A stretch of 64,000 bases of DNA from Kutzneria sp. CA-103260 (GTDB lineage Bacteria; Actinomycetota; Actinomycetes; Mycobacteriales; Pseudonocardiaceae), in contig NZ_CP073318.1 in assembly GCF_018263855.1 (NCBI RefSeq), positions 930,001 to 994,000 on the forward strand, read 5' to 3'. Within the stretch, counting starts at the first letter, position 1, and every line of letters begins with the position of its first letter. Below the pieces are notes generated by a model. That model was not told the DNA's origin, ran no database searches, and worked only from the letters and a program-made list of their open reading frames with translations. The translations under genes and the position numbers were made by a program. Positions 23,572 to 34,499 of the stretch are shown piece by piece.

Positions 23572-24002
23572 CCGCCCAGCGATTTGATGAACAGCCGGGC
23601 GCGCTTGCGCAGGCGCGGGGGCAGCGGCGGCACGGTCAGCTTCAGCATGTCCTGCCAGCCGTCGACGTGCAGGAAGAACTTGATGAACAGGGTCCCGTCC
23701 TTGACGTCAACGGGGTGGGCGAGGTGCCGGGGGATGGTCGCCAGGTGCTTGCCGGGCGCGCCCTGGTCCGACTGGAACACCAGCACCTGCCGGTCGGTCA
23801 GGATGAAGTAGGCCTCGGCCTGCACCGTCAGGGCGAAGCCGGCGCCGCCGGTCGCCACGGCCACCGCCACGCCGGCGGCCAGGCTGCGGCCGGCGTTGGC
23901 CCGCACCGAGCCGAGCTTGGCCATGGCGACCACCTCGACCTGCTCGTCCTCGGCCATCATCGGTCTGGCCTTGGTCAGCAGTTTGCGCTCGTAGATGCCC
24001 AT
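23568..24002 (-). CDS. PH-like domain protein of unknown function
   Basis: A 144-residue protein I do not recognise by name. It has a central hydrophobic Gly/Ala-rich stretch (AGVAVAVATGGAGFALTV, about 37-54), followed by beta strands (AYFILTDRQVLVFQSD) that resemble bacterial PH-type domains, and ends in basic residues. ATG 24002 follows AAGGAG. The gene is convergent with the methyltransferase and divergent from the luciferase-like gene. A membrane-associated role is possible. Confidence 0.65.
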   Translation of the reverse strand: MGIYERKLLTKARPMMAEDEQVEVVAMAKLGSVRANAGRSLAAGVAVAVATGGAGFALTVQAEAYFILTDRQVLVFQSDQGAPGKHLATIPRHLAHPVDVKDGTLFIKFFLHVDGWQDMLKLTVPPLPPRLRKRARLFIKSLGG

Positions 24003-24080
24003 CTGGGACTCCTTGCTCGCAGGGATGGCGGGACTGTACGTGACCGTGACCGCCGGCAGGAGTGGATTACCATGTGAATC

Positions 24081-24980
24081 GTGCGGGTCGGTGTGTTCCT
24101 GCCGACCGTGGGTCGGGGCGGCAGTGCTGGCGACGTGGTCGCGTTCGCGCGGCACGCGGAGCAGCATGGGTTGGACGCGGTGTGGGCCGGCGACCAGATC
24201 GTGGTCGGGTCGGGCACGCCGATGTTGGACGCCATGGTCGTGCTGACCACCGCCGCGGCCGTGACCGAGCGTCTACGGGTCGGCTTCGGAGTGTTGATCC
24301 TGCCGCTGCGGCCGGTGGCGGCGGTGGCCAAGCAGATCACCGCGCTGCAACAGATCTCTGGCAACCGGGTGCTGCTGGGCGTGGGCTCCGGCGGCACGCC
24401 GCACGGGGTCTCCTCGTGGCAGGCCGTGGGCGTGCCGCAGGGCGATCGTGGCCGGCTGACCGACGCGACGTTGGCCGTCCTGCCGGGCCTGGTCACTGGG
24501 AAGCCGACCAAGCTCAGCCACCTGCCGGGCACACCGACGATCACCCTGGCTCCCGGTTCGCCCATGCCGCCCGTGATCGTCGGGGGTGCGGGCCGGGTGG
24601 CTATCCGCCGCACGTTGCAGTACGGCGACGCCTGGTTCCCGTCCATGGTGACGCCGACCTCCGTGGCCGCCGTCCGTCAGATCCTACGCGAGGGCGCCGA
24701 GCAGCGCGGCCGTCCGACGCCGGGCATCACCACCGGCGTGGTCGCTTCTCTCGGCGACGGCGCGCCCAGCCGGCAGGCCCTGGTTTCCAGTCTCGCCAAC
24801 GGTTTCAAGATGCCGGTCGAGCAGGCCGAGGCCATTCCGATCACCGGCGCCGGCCGCGAGGCGGCGGATCGCATGGCCGGCCATTTCGCCGCCGGGGCCG
24901 AGGAGCTGGTGGTCAGCTTCGCCGGCGGCGACTGGTTCAAGCAGGTGGAGCTGCTGGCCGCAGCTCGCGAGTCGCTGTAA
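24081..24980 (+). CDS. LLM-class F420-type oxidoreductase
   Basis: A 299-residue luciferase-like barrel. It has MRVGVFLPTVGRGG at the start, HGLDAVWAGDQIVVG, the LRVGFGVLILPLRPVAAVAKQ strand, VLLGVGSGGTPH and PPVIVGGAG. The start is GTG 24081 with a weak ribosome site. F420 is the likely cofactor in this lineage. It stands alone between a divergent small gene and a decayed gene. Substrate unknown. Confidence 0.84.
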   Translation: MRVGVFLPTVGRGGSAGDVVAFARHAEQHGLDAVWAGDQIVVGSGTPMLDAMVVLTTAAAVTERLRVGFGVLILPLRPVAAVAKQITALQQISGNRVLLGVGSGGTPHGVSSWQAVGVPQGDRGRLTDATLAVLPGLVTGKPTKLSHLPGTPTITLAPGSPMPPVIVGGAGRVAIRRTLQYGDAWFPSMVTPTSVAAVRQILREGAEQRGRPTPGITTGVVASLGDGAPSRQALVSSLANGFKMPVEQAEAIPITGAGREAADRMAGHFAAGAEELVVSFAGGDWFKQVELLAAARESL

Positions 24981-24984
24981 CCCG

Positions 24985-25403
24985 GGTTCGCCGCCGACGC
25001 CATTCCGGTGCCCACCGGCTTCAACGAGATCGAGGCCCTCACCCCGGCCCCCGACGGGCATGCGCTCTGTACGACGCTCCGCAGCGGTGGGAGTTCCTGA
25101 AGCAGCCGGACGGCAACTACCTCATCGAGAACAGCGACGGCCTCTGCCTGACCCCCGACCCGAACACCGGCGTCCGCGCGATGTCCCTGATGGAGCAGCA
25201 GAAGTGCGGTTTCAGCCTCGGCCAGCAGTGGCGGACCCCGGGACAGCGCCCTGGGCGGCCGCGCCACCGAGTTGGAGAACGTCGACTCCGTGGACGGCGC
25301 CGACCGCCTGTCCGTCCGCCGCGGCAGCACCGAGGACGACGGCTCCGGCACCTCACTCCTGCCGTGCGCCCGCATCTCCGACCGGGCGTTCTGGATCCTC
25401 TGA
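24985..25403 (+). pseudogene. decayed secreted-type protein fragment
   Basis: Three pieces of one protein-like sequence sit in different frames. 24985-25060 reads FAADAIPVPTGFNEIEAL; from about 25060 ALYDAPQRWEFLKQPDGN and NSDGLCLTPDPNTGVRAM; from about 25250 TELENVDSVDGADRLSV and CARISDRAFWIL with a stop at 25401-25403. At least two frameshifts separate them and no start is left. The middle piece resembles a lectin-like (ricin-type) domain. The second HNH element abuts its 3' end. Confidence 0.6.
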
Positions 25404-26525
25404 CCACCCGAACTCCGGTGCACCATCGTTGATCGTGACTGACCAGTGGCTGTGGTGGATCAGTCGATGATGCTGTCCGCAGAGCAGGACGAGGTTGTCC
25501 ATGCTGGTGGGTCCGCCGTCTGCCCAGTGGATCACGTGGTGTGCGTGACATTGGCGTGGTCTTCGATGGCAGCCGGGGAAGGCGCATCCCCGGTCTCGGA
25601 TGATCAACGCCCGGCGGATCTGATTGGGAATCGTGCGGGAGGCCCGGCCGATGTCCAGGGGCTGGGACTGGGCACCCAGGACCACGCGCAGAACGGTGCT
25701 GTCGCAGGCGAGGCGGCGGGTGGAGGCGGCGTTGAGCGGCCCGGACCCGTCCATCTCGGCCGTGCCGCGCTGGGCCAGGAAGTCCGCCAGCGGCATGGTC
25801 AGAGCCAGGTGGGGCTTCTCGCCGCCCTCATCCGGCAGGCTGTCGCTGCCGGCCGCCAGGTCGATGATCTCGGCGAGGGCGTCGCCCTGACGTTGCGCGG
25901 TGGTGCGGGTGTCGTCGGCGGAGGTGGGCTTGGCCAGGGGGCTGAGCATCGCTTCCAGCTGTGCGCCGCTTTCCGGGTCGAGCTTGCCCCGGAACACCAT
26001 GGAGCCGTCGCACCGGTTGGTGTAGTGGAATTCTCGGTCGGGTTCGGCCAGGTCGGGGTCGTTGGGTTCTTTGCCGTCTTGGTCGAGTAGTTGCAGGATG
26101 CGCTGTCCGAGCATTCGCAGCGCCGCCCCGTCGAACAGGCGCGCCTTGTCCAGCAACTCGGCCTCGACCTTGTCCCGGTCAGGCTCAGGTGCCTCGGCCA
26201 GTGTCTTGTCCAGCACGGTCAGATGCTGCTTGCTGAGCACCCCCGCCCGCGCCGCCTCACGAACCGCCTCGCGCCGGAACAACTGGGCGTGCCGCAGCAG
26301 GTCCCGCGCCTCCGCCCGAGTGATCTTCCACCGCGCCGCCAGGTCCGCCACCAGCGCCCGCTGGTCGTCTTTGCCTTGTGCCGTGCGGTCCCACAGCTCA
26401 CCGACCAGCTCGACCTGCCGCACGTACTCCGCGCGCTGCCGGTCCTGGCTCTGCTGGCCGGCGGCCCACAGCGATCCCTCGACCATGCGCCACCACTGGG
26501 CGTCGACGGTCAGGGTCGCTTCCAT
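25353..26525 (-). CDS. DUF222-HNH endonuclease protein (13E12-like), copy 2
   Basis: A 390-residue homologue of copy 1, with DUF222 then the HNH motif (CAFPGCHRRPRQCHAHHVIHW, then NLVLLCGQHHRLIHH). Where copy 1 stops right after PEF, this copy reads on for 18 residues (GWSEDPERPVGDAG...) into the antisense of the decayed gene. So the homologous element ends at about 25407, and the C-terminus is borrowed from the insertion site. A TAGAAT hexamer ends 7 bp before the ATG. The HNH residues are intact and nuclease activity is possible. Confidence 0.87.
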   Translation of the reverse strand: MEATLTVDAQWWRMVEGSLWAAGQQSQDRQRAEYVRQVELVGELWDRTAQGKDDQRALVADLAARWKITRAEARDLLRHAQLFRREAVREAARAGVLSKQHLTVLDKTLAEAPEPDRDKVEAELLDKARLFDGAALRMLGQRILQLLDQDGKEPNDPDLAEPDREFHYTNRCDGSMVFRGKLDPESGAQLEAMLSPLAKPTSADDTRTTAQRQGDALAEIIDLAAGSDSLPDEGGEKPHLALTMPLADFLAQRGTAEMDGSGPLNAASTRRLACDSTVLRVVLGAQSQPLDIGRASRTIPNQIRRALIIRDRGCAFPGCHRRPRQCHAHHVIHWADGGPTSMDNLVLLCGQHHRLIHHSHWSVTINDGAPEFGWSEDPERPVGDAGARQE

Positions 26526-26594
26526 GCCCCCGATTCTACCGTCCTAATGTGATCGATTCCTGTTGTGGGGCAAGGACTACCTGTGTGGGTGACA
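26526..26594 (-). promoter_or_regulatory. conserved proximal promoter block of HNH copy 2
   Basis: It carries the same elements as copy 1: TAGAAT (26533-26538), an ATCGATC core, and TGTCACCCACA (26584-26594), 59 bp from the ATG. The close TAGAAT suggests a leaderless transcript. Confidence 0.5.
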
Positions 26595-26677
26595 AAATTA
26601 GGCAAGCGCTTTCCAGTCTGGCGGCAACCGGTGGTCGGCGGCCCGGGGCCGAGGGCAGGGAAATGGCATACCGACCA

Positions 26678-26989
26678 ACGGCAACCGCGCGGTACGGACA
26701 CGCGAACCACGCCCGTGCCGAGTGAATTGTGACTGCGCGGTGCGGACACCCGAACCACAACCGCCCCAGGCAACCCACCCCACCGCAACATAACCACCCG
26801 AGCCCGCCCCTCACCCCAGTCCACAGCCCTCCCTAAACGCAACCCCACACCCAAACCGCCGGCAAACCACCCAACGCCACCACCCACCCAACTCAAGCAA
26901 ACTGGCCAACCGTCCACGCAGGCCCGCAACCCACCACCCCCACCCCACCGAACGGCAACCGCGCGGCGCGGACACACGAAACACAACCT
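26678..26989. repeat. three copies of a 30-bp GC motif plus the shared HNH-upstream block
   Basis: The motif GCGCGG-YR-CGGACAC-N-CGAA-M-CAC occurs at about 26684-26710, 26734-26758 and 26960-26984, all in one orientation. Between copies 2 and 3 lies 26825-26937, which aligns with 5328-5438 upstream of the first HNH gene, including 33 identical bp (26905-26937). Open frames across the region are compositional and I see no gene in 26595-26987. Confidence 0.65.
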
Positions 26990-27932
26990 AACCCTCGTAC
27001 GTGATCTCGACCTCGTCACTCACCGGCAGCGCCTGACAGGCCAGGGCATACCCCTCGGCCAGGTCGTCATCGTCGAGCACCTCGTTGTGCAGCAAACGGA
27101 CCTCGCCCCGGACGATGCGGCACGCGCAAGCACTGCACTGGCCCTGCCGGCACGAGTACGGTGCGTCCAAGCCGTTGTCCAGCAACACATCGAGCAACCG
27201 GCGATGTGAGGGCCAGGTCAAGCGTTTGCGCGTGCCGTCCAGGGAGACCTCCACAGTGGACGATGAGCCGTCGTCCGTGATGGTCTCCTGCACGACGTCG
27301 AAGCGCTCGACCCGAGCCGACGGCAGGACCGAGACCACGGCGTCCATGAACGGACCGGGCCCGCATACGAATGCCTCGCGACCGGCGAACGGTGCGGCCC
27401 AGGCGGCGAGTTGGGCGCGGGAGGGGATGCCCTGGAGGCATTCGAGCCAGTGGGTCACCTGGAGCCGGTCGGGGTGGTCAGAAGCCAGCCGGCGCAGCTC
27501 GGCGGCGAAGATCACGCTGGACGGATCGCGGTTGGCGTAGAACAGGACCAGCCGGCCCGAGCCGGCGGCCAGCGCGGACTTGATGACGGACATCACCGGG
27601 GTGATGCCGCTGCCGCCGGCGAACAGGACCAGGTCATGGTCCAAAGAGGACGGGGTGAACAGGCCGGCGGGCGGGCGGGCCTCCAGCACAGTGCCGGCGA
27701 CGACGGAGGAGCAGATCCACGTGGAGCACTCGCCGCCGGGCATGCGCTTGACGGTAACGGTCGGTTTCTCGCCGGTGTAAGGGGAACTGGACAGGGAGTA
27801 GCAGCGCTCCAGCCCGTTGGGCAGCCGGAAGGTGAGGAACTGCCCGGGCGCGTAGTCGAGCTCGGCGTCCAGCACCAGGGACACGGCATCGGGCGTCTCC
27901 TCGATGACCTCGGCCACGCGGAGTTCAGTCAT
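26988..27932 (-). CDS. kshB: 3-ketosteroid 9alpha-hydroxylase reductase subunit
   Basis: A 314-residue three-domain reductase. The FAD domain has RCYSLSSSPYTGE, the NAD domain has LFAGGSGITPVMSVIKSAL, and the C-terminal plant-type 2Fe-2S domain has PYSCRQGQCSACACRIVRGEV with its four-Cys pattern completed by YALACQAL. It passes NADH electrons to KshA for C9 hydroxylation of 4-androstenedione-type steroids, which opens ring B. The order (kshB divergent from hsaADCB) matches the mycobacterial cholesterol locus. The start overlaps the upstream small gene by 8 bp (ATGACTGA). Confidence 0.92.
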   Translation of the reverse strand: MTELRVAEVIEETPDAVSLVLDAELDYAPGQFLTFRLPNGLERCYSLSSSPYTGEKPTVTVKRMPGGECSTWICSSVVAGTVLEARPPAGLFTPSSLDHDLVLFAGGSGITPVMSVIKSALAAGSGRLVLFYANRDPSSVIFAAELRRLASDHPDRLQVTHWLECLQGIPSRAQLAAWAAPFAGREAFVCGPGPFMDAVVSVLPSARVERFDVVQETITDDGSSSTVEVSLDGTRKRLTWPSHRRLLDVLLDNGLDAPYSCRQGQCSACACRIVRGEVRLLHNEVLDDDDLAEGYALACQALPVSDEVEITYEG

Positions 27933-28164
27933 CGGCCGGCACCTCGATCGAGCCGTCCCGCACGGCCCGCTCGATGCTGTCCCGCAGCAGTGTGCAACCC
28001 GACACCAGCGGCCCCAGCCGGGGGCACGCGGAGGTGTCGGACTGCCACTGCACGCTGGTGTGCTGGAGGCTGTTCTTCTTGACCAGCACTGTGGTCCCGC
28101 AGCCGTCGCACACGTGCGGCCGCAGCCCCTTGGTCAGGTACCGGGCGGATTCGCGCACGGTCAT
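27925..28164 (-). CDS. 79-residue Cys-containing protein within the ksh operon
   Basis: A small protein of unknown function encoded between the oxygenase and its reductase, with overlaps on both sides (ATGA and ATGACTGA); a genuine, co-translated gene. It has a CDGCG (CxxC) pair near residue 19, two further Cys (48 and 57) and no membrane segment. Four Cys could bind zinc or an Fe-S cluster. It could be an assembly or electron-transfer helper of the KshAB system, but nothing in the sequence proves this. Confidence 0.78.
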   Translation of the reverse strand: MTVRESARYLTKGLRPHVCDGCGTTVLVKKNSLQHTSVQWQSDTSACPRLGPLVSGCTLLRDSIERAVRDGSIEVPADD

Positions 28165-29285
28165 CCGCCGCGCCGGGCCAGGTTCTCGGCGACTTCCGCC
28201 TGCCACACCTCGTTGGCCCGCGTGGTGTCCACCTCGAACTCGAACCGCCGCACCATGTCCTCCTGGACGTCCTCCACGTCCACGTAGAACTGCTCGTACC
28301 ACCGGCGCAGCTGGTAGACCGGACCGTCCTCCTCGCACAGCAGGGGATTGTCCACCCTGGACTTGTTCTTCCAGATCTCCACGTCCTGCAGGAAACCCAC
28401 GCCGGTGTTCTTGGCGAACCGGGCGGCGATCTTGTTGGCCTGCTCGTCGTCGATGCCGGGGAACTTCTTCACGATCGCGCCCCACTGGAGCACGAAGGAG
28501 TTGGGCGTGACCGGGTAGTGGCAGTTGATCAGCACCGTCTCCACGGTCGCGCCGCGGAAGTCGTTCCACAGGTAGTCGATCATGTACGACGGCCCGTAGT
28601 AGGACGCCTCCGAGCGGGTGGCCAGGTCGTCGGCTCCGGAGTAGCTGGAGTTGGCGTGCACGTCCGGCCGGGCCTTGGAGTTGAGGTACTGAGTGGCCGT
28701 GTGGCCGTCGAAGACGTTCTTGAAGTAGGTGGGGAAGGCGAAGTGCACGTAGAAGAAGTGGGCCATGTCCACCACGTTGTCCACGATCTCGCGGCAGTTG
28801 GCCCCCTCGATCAGGACCGAGTCCCAGGTCCAGTCGCTCCACTCGTCGGAGAAGGCCCCCTCGATGCGGGGGATGGCCAGCTCCGGCGGCGGCGGATTAC
28901 CCTGCGGGTCGTTCCAGACGAACAGCTGCTTGTTCTGCTGGCACGTGGTCCAGGCCCGGGTGCGGGCCCGCAGCGGCACCCGCTTGGCGTACGGGATCGA
29001 CTTGCAGCGGCCGTCCCCGCCCCACCGCCAGTCGTGGAACGGGCAGGCGACCTCGGAGCCCTTGATGGTGCCCTGCGTGAGATCCCCGCCCATATGCCGG
29101 CAGTAGGCGTCGAGCACGTTGAGCTCGCCGTCGGAGCCCTGGAACACCACGAGTTTGGTGCCGAAGGCGTGCACGGCGTGCGGCTGCCCGTCGGTGAACT
29201 GGTCCACGAGCCCCAGGCAGTGCCAGCCCCGGGCGAACCGGGACGGCGGCGCGCCGGCCTCGATCGTGCGGACGTCGGTACCCAT
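28161..29285 (-). CDS. kshA: 3-ketosteroid 9alpha-hydroxylase oxygenase subunit
   Basis: A 374-residue Rieske oxygenase. The Rieske site is YCRHMGGDL plus ACPFHDWRW (CxH...CxxH), and the mononuclear iron ligands lie in NVVDMAHFFYVHFAFP. Length and motifs match KshA. It hydroxylates C9 of AD/ADD; spontaneous ring-B cleavage gives 3-HSA, the substrate of HsaAB. The ATG at 29285 has GGAGGTGTG just upstream. It is the first gene of the leftward operon and faces hsaA across two KstR-like boxes. Confidence 0.94.
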   Translation of the reverse strand: MGTDVRTIEAGAPPSRFARGWHCLGLVDQFTDGQPHAVHAFGTKLVVFQGSDGELNVLDAYCRHMGGDLTQGTIKGSEVACPFHDWRWGGDGRCKSIPYAKRVPLRARTRAWTTCQQNKQLFVWNDPQGNPPPPELAIPRIEGAFSDEWSDWTWDSVLIEGANCREIVDNVVDMAHFFYVHFAFPTYFKNVFDGHTATQYLNSKARPDVHANSSYSGADDLATRSEASYYGPSYMIDYLWNDFRGATVETVLINCHYPVTPNSFVLQWGAIVKKFPGIDDEQANKIAARFAKNTGVGFLQDVEIWKNKSRVDNPLLCEEDGPVYQLRRWYEQFYVDVEDVQEDMVRRFEFEVDTTRANEVWQAEVAENLARRGG

Positions 29286-29306
29286 CACACCTCCAGAGGC
29301 GACTAC

Positions 29307-29320
29307 TGGAACAGGTTATA
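29307..29320. promoter_or_regulatory. KstR-type box 1
   Basis: TGGAACAGGTTATA fits the published KstR consensus TnnAACnnGTTnnA exactly. It lies 22 bp upstream of the kshA start and in the shared divergent promoter. KstR is a TetR repressor of cholesterol genes relieved by a steroid-CoA metabolite; kstR itself is not in the window. Confidence 0.75.
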
Positions 29321-29363
29321 GTTTCGCGGCGGCGGATGGCTACCGTCAGCGGTCGACACAAAC

Positions 29364-29377
29364 GAGAACACGTTCTA
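29364..29377. promoter_or_regulatory. KstR-type box 2
   Basis: GAGAACACGTTCTA matches the same consensus with one mismatch (G for the first T) and has perfect AGAAC/GTTCT arms. It ends 11 bp before the hsaA start, a position suited to repression. Confidence 0.75.
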
Positions 29378-29388
29378 GTCTAGGCCCC

Positions 29389-32296
<2,908 letters not shown>

Positions 32297-32839
32297 ATGG
32301 ACCGCTTCCGGCACGTCCTCGGCCACTTCTGCACCGGTGTGACGGTTGTCACCACGATGGCCGGGGACGCGCCGGTGGGCTTCGCCTGCCAGTCGTTCGC
32401 GGCGCTGTCCCTGGATCCGCCGCTGGTGCTGTTCTGCCCCGACAAGCGGTCCGGAACCTGGCCTGCCATCAGGGAAAACGGTCTGTTCTGCGTGAACGTC
32501 CTCGCCGAGGACCAGCGTGCGGTCTCCCGACGGTTCGGAACCCGGGGCGCGGACCGGTTCAGCGGCACCGGCTGGCGGCCGTCACCGAGCGGATGTCCGG
32601 TGTTGGAAGGGGTGTTGACCTGGATCGATTGCAAGGTGGAGGACGTGCACGACGCCGGTGACCATCATGTGGTGGTCGGCCGGGTGACCGAGCTCGGCGA
32701 GTGTCGGGACGGTCAGCCGCTGCTGTTCTATCGCGGGGCGTACGCGGCCACCGGCTCCCAAGGGTCCGTCGATCGGTACGAGGTCGATGGTGAACTGGAC
32801 AATCTGCTCACCTGGTCACGGACTGCCGACTGGCTGTAG
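32297..32839 (+). CDS. hsaB: flavin reductase component of 3-HSA monooxygenase
   Basis: A 180-residue flavin reductase-like split-barrel protein: FCTGVTVVTTMAGDAPVGFACQSFAALSLDPPLVLFCP, and GDHHVVVGRVTELG. It supplies reduced flavin to HsaA. It is the last gene of the hsaADCB order, as in mycobacteria. The ATG abuts the hsaC stop. The stop lies inside the left arm of an inverted repeat. Confidence 0.92.
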   Translation: MDRFRHVLGHFCTGVTVVTTMAGDAPVGFACQSFAALSLDPPLVLFCPDKRSGTWPAIRENGLFCVNVLAEDQRAVSRRFGTRGADRFSGTGWRPSPSGCPVLEGVLTWIDCKVEDVHDAGDHHVVVGRVTELGECRDGQPLLFYRGAYAATGSQGSVDRYEVDGELDNLLTWSRTADWL

Positions 32840-32874
32840 CGAAGTATGTGGACGATTTTCCTCCGCTTCGCTAC
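32836..32874 (+). terminator. inverted repeat at the end of the hsa operon
   Basis: GTAGCGAAG (32836-32844) and CTTCGCTAC (32866-32874) form a perfect 9-bp stem over a 21-nt loop. It overlaps the hsaB stop. It could be a weak terminator or an operator for the P450 gene that starts 62 bp on. Confidence 0.45.
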
Positions 32875-32936
32875 CGTTGGTTGTGACAGGCAACTGGCGA
32901 CGCGCCGGTAGCAGGTGACGCTGGGGAGCGGGTCCA

Positions 32937-34169
32937 ATGACCGAGATGCTCGAACACGAAGTTCCGTCGTTCCCGATGGCGCGGGAGTGCCCCATGCACC
33001 CGCCGGCCGAGTACCGGGAGATTCGCAAGCAGGAGCCGGTCAGCCGGGTCAGGATGCCCGACGGCCAGCTGGCGTGGCTGGTCACCGGCCACGAGGAGGG
33101 GCGCAAGGTCCTCGCCGACCCGCGGGTCAGCTCCGACCGGCAGCACCCGGCGTTCCCGCTGGCGCTGACCGCCGACCAGCGCCAGGTGTTCCAGCGCAAC
33201 AACCGGCTCAGCATCCGCCGGTCCATGATCGGCCTGGACGCGCCCGAGCACGGCGCCCACCGCAAGATGCTGATCAGCGAGTTCTCCGTGCGCCGGATCG
33301 CCGCGCTGCGCCCGCGCATCCAGGAGATCGTCGACCAGAGCATCGACGACCTGCTGGCCGCGGGGCAGGGCGCCGACCTGGTCGAGCACGTGTCGCTGGC
33401 GGTGCCCTCGCTGGTGATCTGCGAGCTGCTGGGCGTGCCCTACGAGCAGCGGCACGGCTTCCACGAGTGGACCCGCAAGCTGATCAGCCGGGCCACCGCG
33501 CCGCAGGAGCGGATGGAGGCGGCCGACTCCCTCAACGACTTCCTGCAGGGGCTGGTCACCGAGAAGGAGGCCGGCGAGCCCACCGACGACGTGATCGGCC
33601 GGCTCATCGCGCGTAACCGGGAGACCCCGGTGATGACACACGACGAGATCGTCGGCACCGCGATCCTGCTGCTGATCGCCGGCCACGAGACCACCGCCAA
33701 CATGATCTCGCTGGGCACCGTGGCGCTGGTGGAGAACCCGGAGCAGAAGGCCCAGATCGTGGCCGACTCCTCGCTGCTGCCCTCGGCCATCGAGGAGATG
33801 CTGCGCTACTTCAGCATCGTCGAGAGCGCCACCGCCCGGGTGGCCACCGAGGACATCGAGCTCGGTGACGTGACCATCCGCAAGGACGAGGGCGTCATCG
33901 TGTCCGGCCTGGCCGCCGACTGGGACGACACCGTCTTCGAGAACCCCGACCAGCTGGACTTCCACCGCGGCGCGCGGCACCACGTGGCCTTCGGCTACGG
34001 CGTGCACCAGTGCCTCGGGCAGAACCTGGCCCGGCTGGAACTCGAGATCGTCTTCGAGACGTTGTTCCGTCGGGTGCCGAACCTGTCGCTGGCCGTGCCG
34101 GCCGACGACCTGCCGTACAAGAACGACGCCGGCATCTACGGTATCTATCACGTGCCGGTGAATTTCTGA
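32937..34169 (+). CDS. cytochrome P450 (CYP105-like)
   Basis: A 410-residue class I bacterial P450. It has the I-helix oxygen motif LLLIAGHETTANM, ExxR in EEMLRYFS, and the heme loop HHVAFGYGVHQCLGQNLARLELE with the Cys ligand. N-terminal PSFPMARECPMHPPAEY is typical of CYP105. It hydroxylates a hydrophobic substrate with electrons from the ferredoxin encoded 17 bp downstream. Steroid is an attractive substrate because the hsa operon is adjacent, but CYP105s also tailor polyketides. Confidence 0.92.
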   Translation: MTEMLEHEVPSFPMARECPMHPPAEYREIRKQEPVSRVRMPDGQLAWLVTGHEEGRKVLADPRVSSDRQHPAFPLALTADQRQVFQRNNRLSIRRSMIGLDAPEHGAHRKMLISEFSVRRIAALRPRIQEIVDQSIDDLLAAGQGADLVEHVSLAVPSLVICELLGVPYEQRHGFHEWTRKLISRATAPQERMEAADSLNDFLQGLVTEKEAGEPTDDVIGRLIARNRETPVMTHDEIVGTAILLLIAGHETTANMISLGTVALVENPEQKAQIVADSSLLPSAIEEMLRYFSIVESATARVATEDIELGDVTIRKDEGVIVSGLAADWDDTVFENPDQLDFHRGARHHVAFGYGVHQCLGQNLARLELEIVFETLFRRVPNLSLAVPADDLPYKNDAGIYGIYHVPVNF

Positions 34170-34186
34170 GGGAAGAGGCAACACCA

Positions 34187-34381
34187 ATGCACATCACCGC
34201 GGACAGGGATCGGTGCGTCGGCGCCGGCCAGTGTGTGCTGGCCGCCCCCGCCGTCTTCGACCAGGACGACGACGGTCTGGTCGCGCCGCTCACGGTGGAT
34301 CCGGGCGAGGGGGACCAGCCGGCCGTGCGGCAGGCGGTCAACGTGTGCCCCTCGTCGGCCATCTGGATCGACCAGGAGTGA
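34187..34381 (+). CDS. 3Fe-4S-type ferredoxin, P450 redox partner
   Basis: A 64-residue ferredoxin. The cluster Cys are in RDRCVGAGQCVLAAP and NVCPSSAI. Cys6, Ala/Gly at the variable position, Cys and the late Cys-Pro fit a [3Fe-4S] or mixed cluster seen beside CYP105 genes. GAGGGAAGAGG precedes the start. It forms a two-gene operon with the P450; no ferredoxin reductase is adjacent. Confidence 0.9.
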   Translation: MHITADRDRCVGAGQCVLAAPAVFDQDDDGLVAPLTVDPGEGDQPAVRQAVNVCPSSAIWIDQE

Positions 34382-34391
34382 CCATATCCGT

Positions 34392-34444
34392 CGGCCGGCC
34401 GGGCTAAATCACCTGCACGTGTGGTGATTACACCCGGCTGGCCG
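34392..34444 (+). terminator. terminator after the P450-ferredoxin operon
   Basis: CGGCCGGCCGGG (34392-34403) pairs with CCCGGCTGGCCG (34433-34444) with one G-U. A second inner stem TCACC/GGTGA lies in the loop. Confidence 0.75.
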
Positions 34445-34499
34445 ATGGAGTGCCCGCGTCGTGGCGTCGATCTGTGCCTTCGTGTCCGACGACATCAGA

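Noticed and set aside
26510..27019. 169-codon frame with GLRACVDGW, similar to a frame at 5182-6072
   Set aside because: The similarity comes from the shared non-coding block. The frames have no matching starts or ends and run into unrelated genes, so a protein is unlikely.
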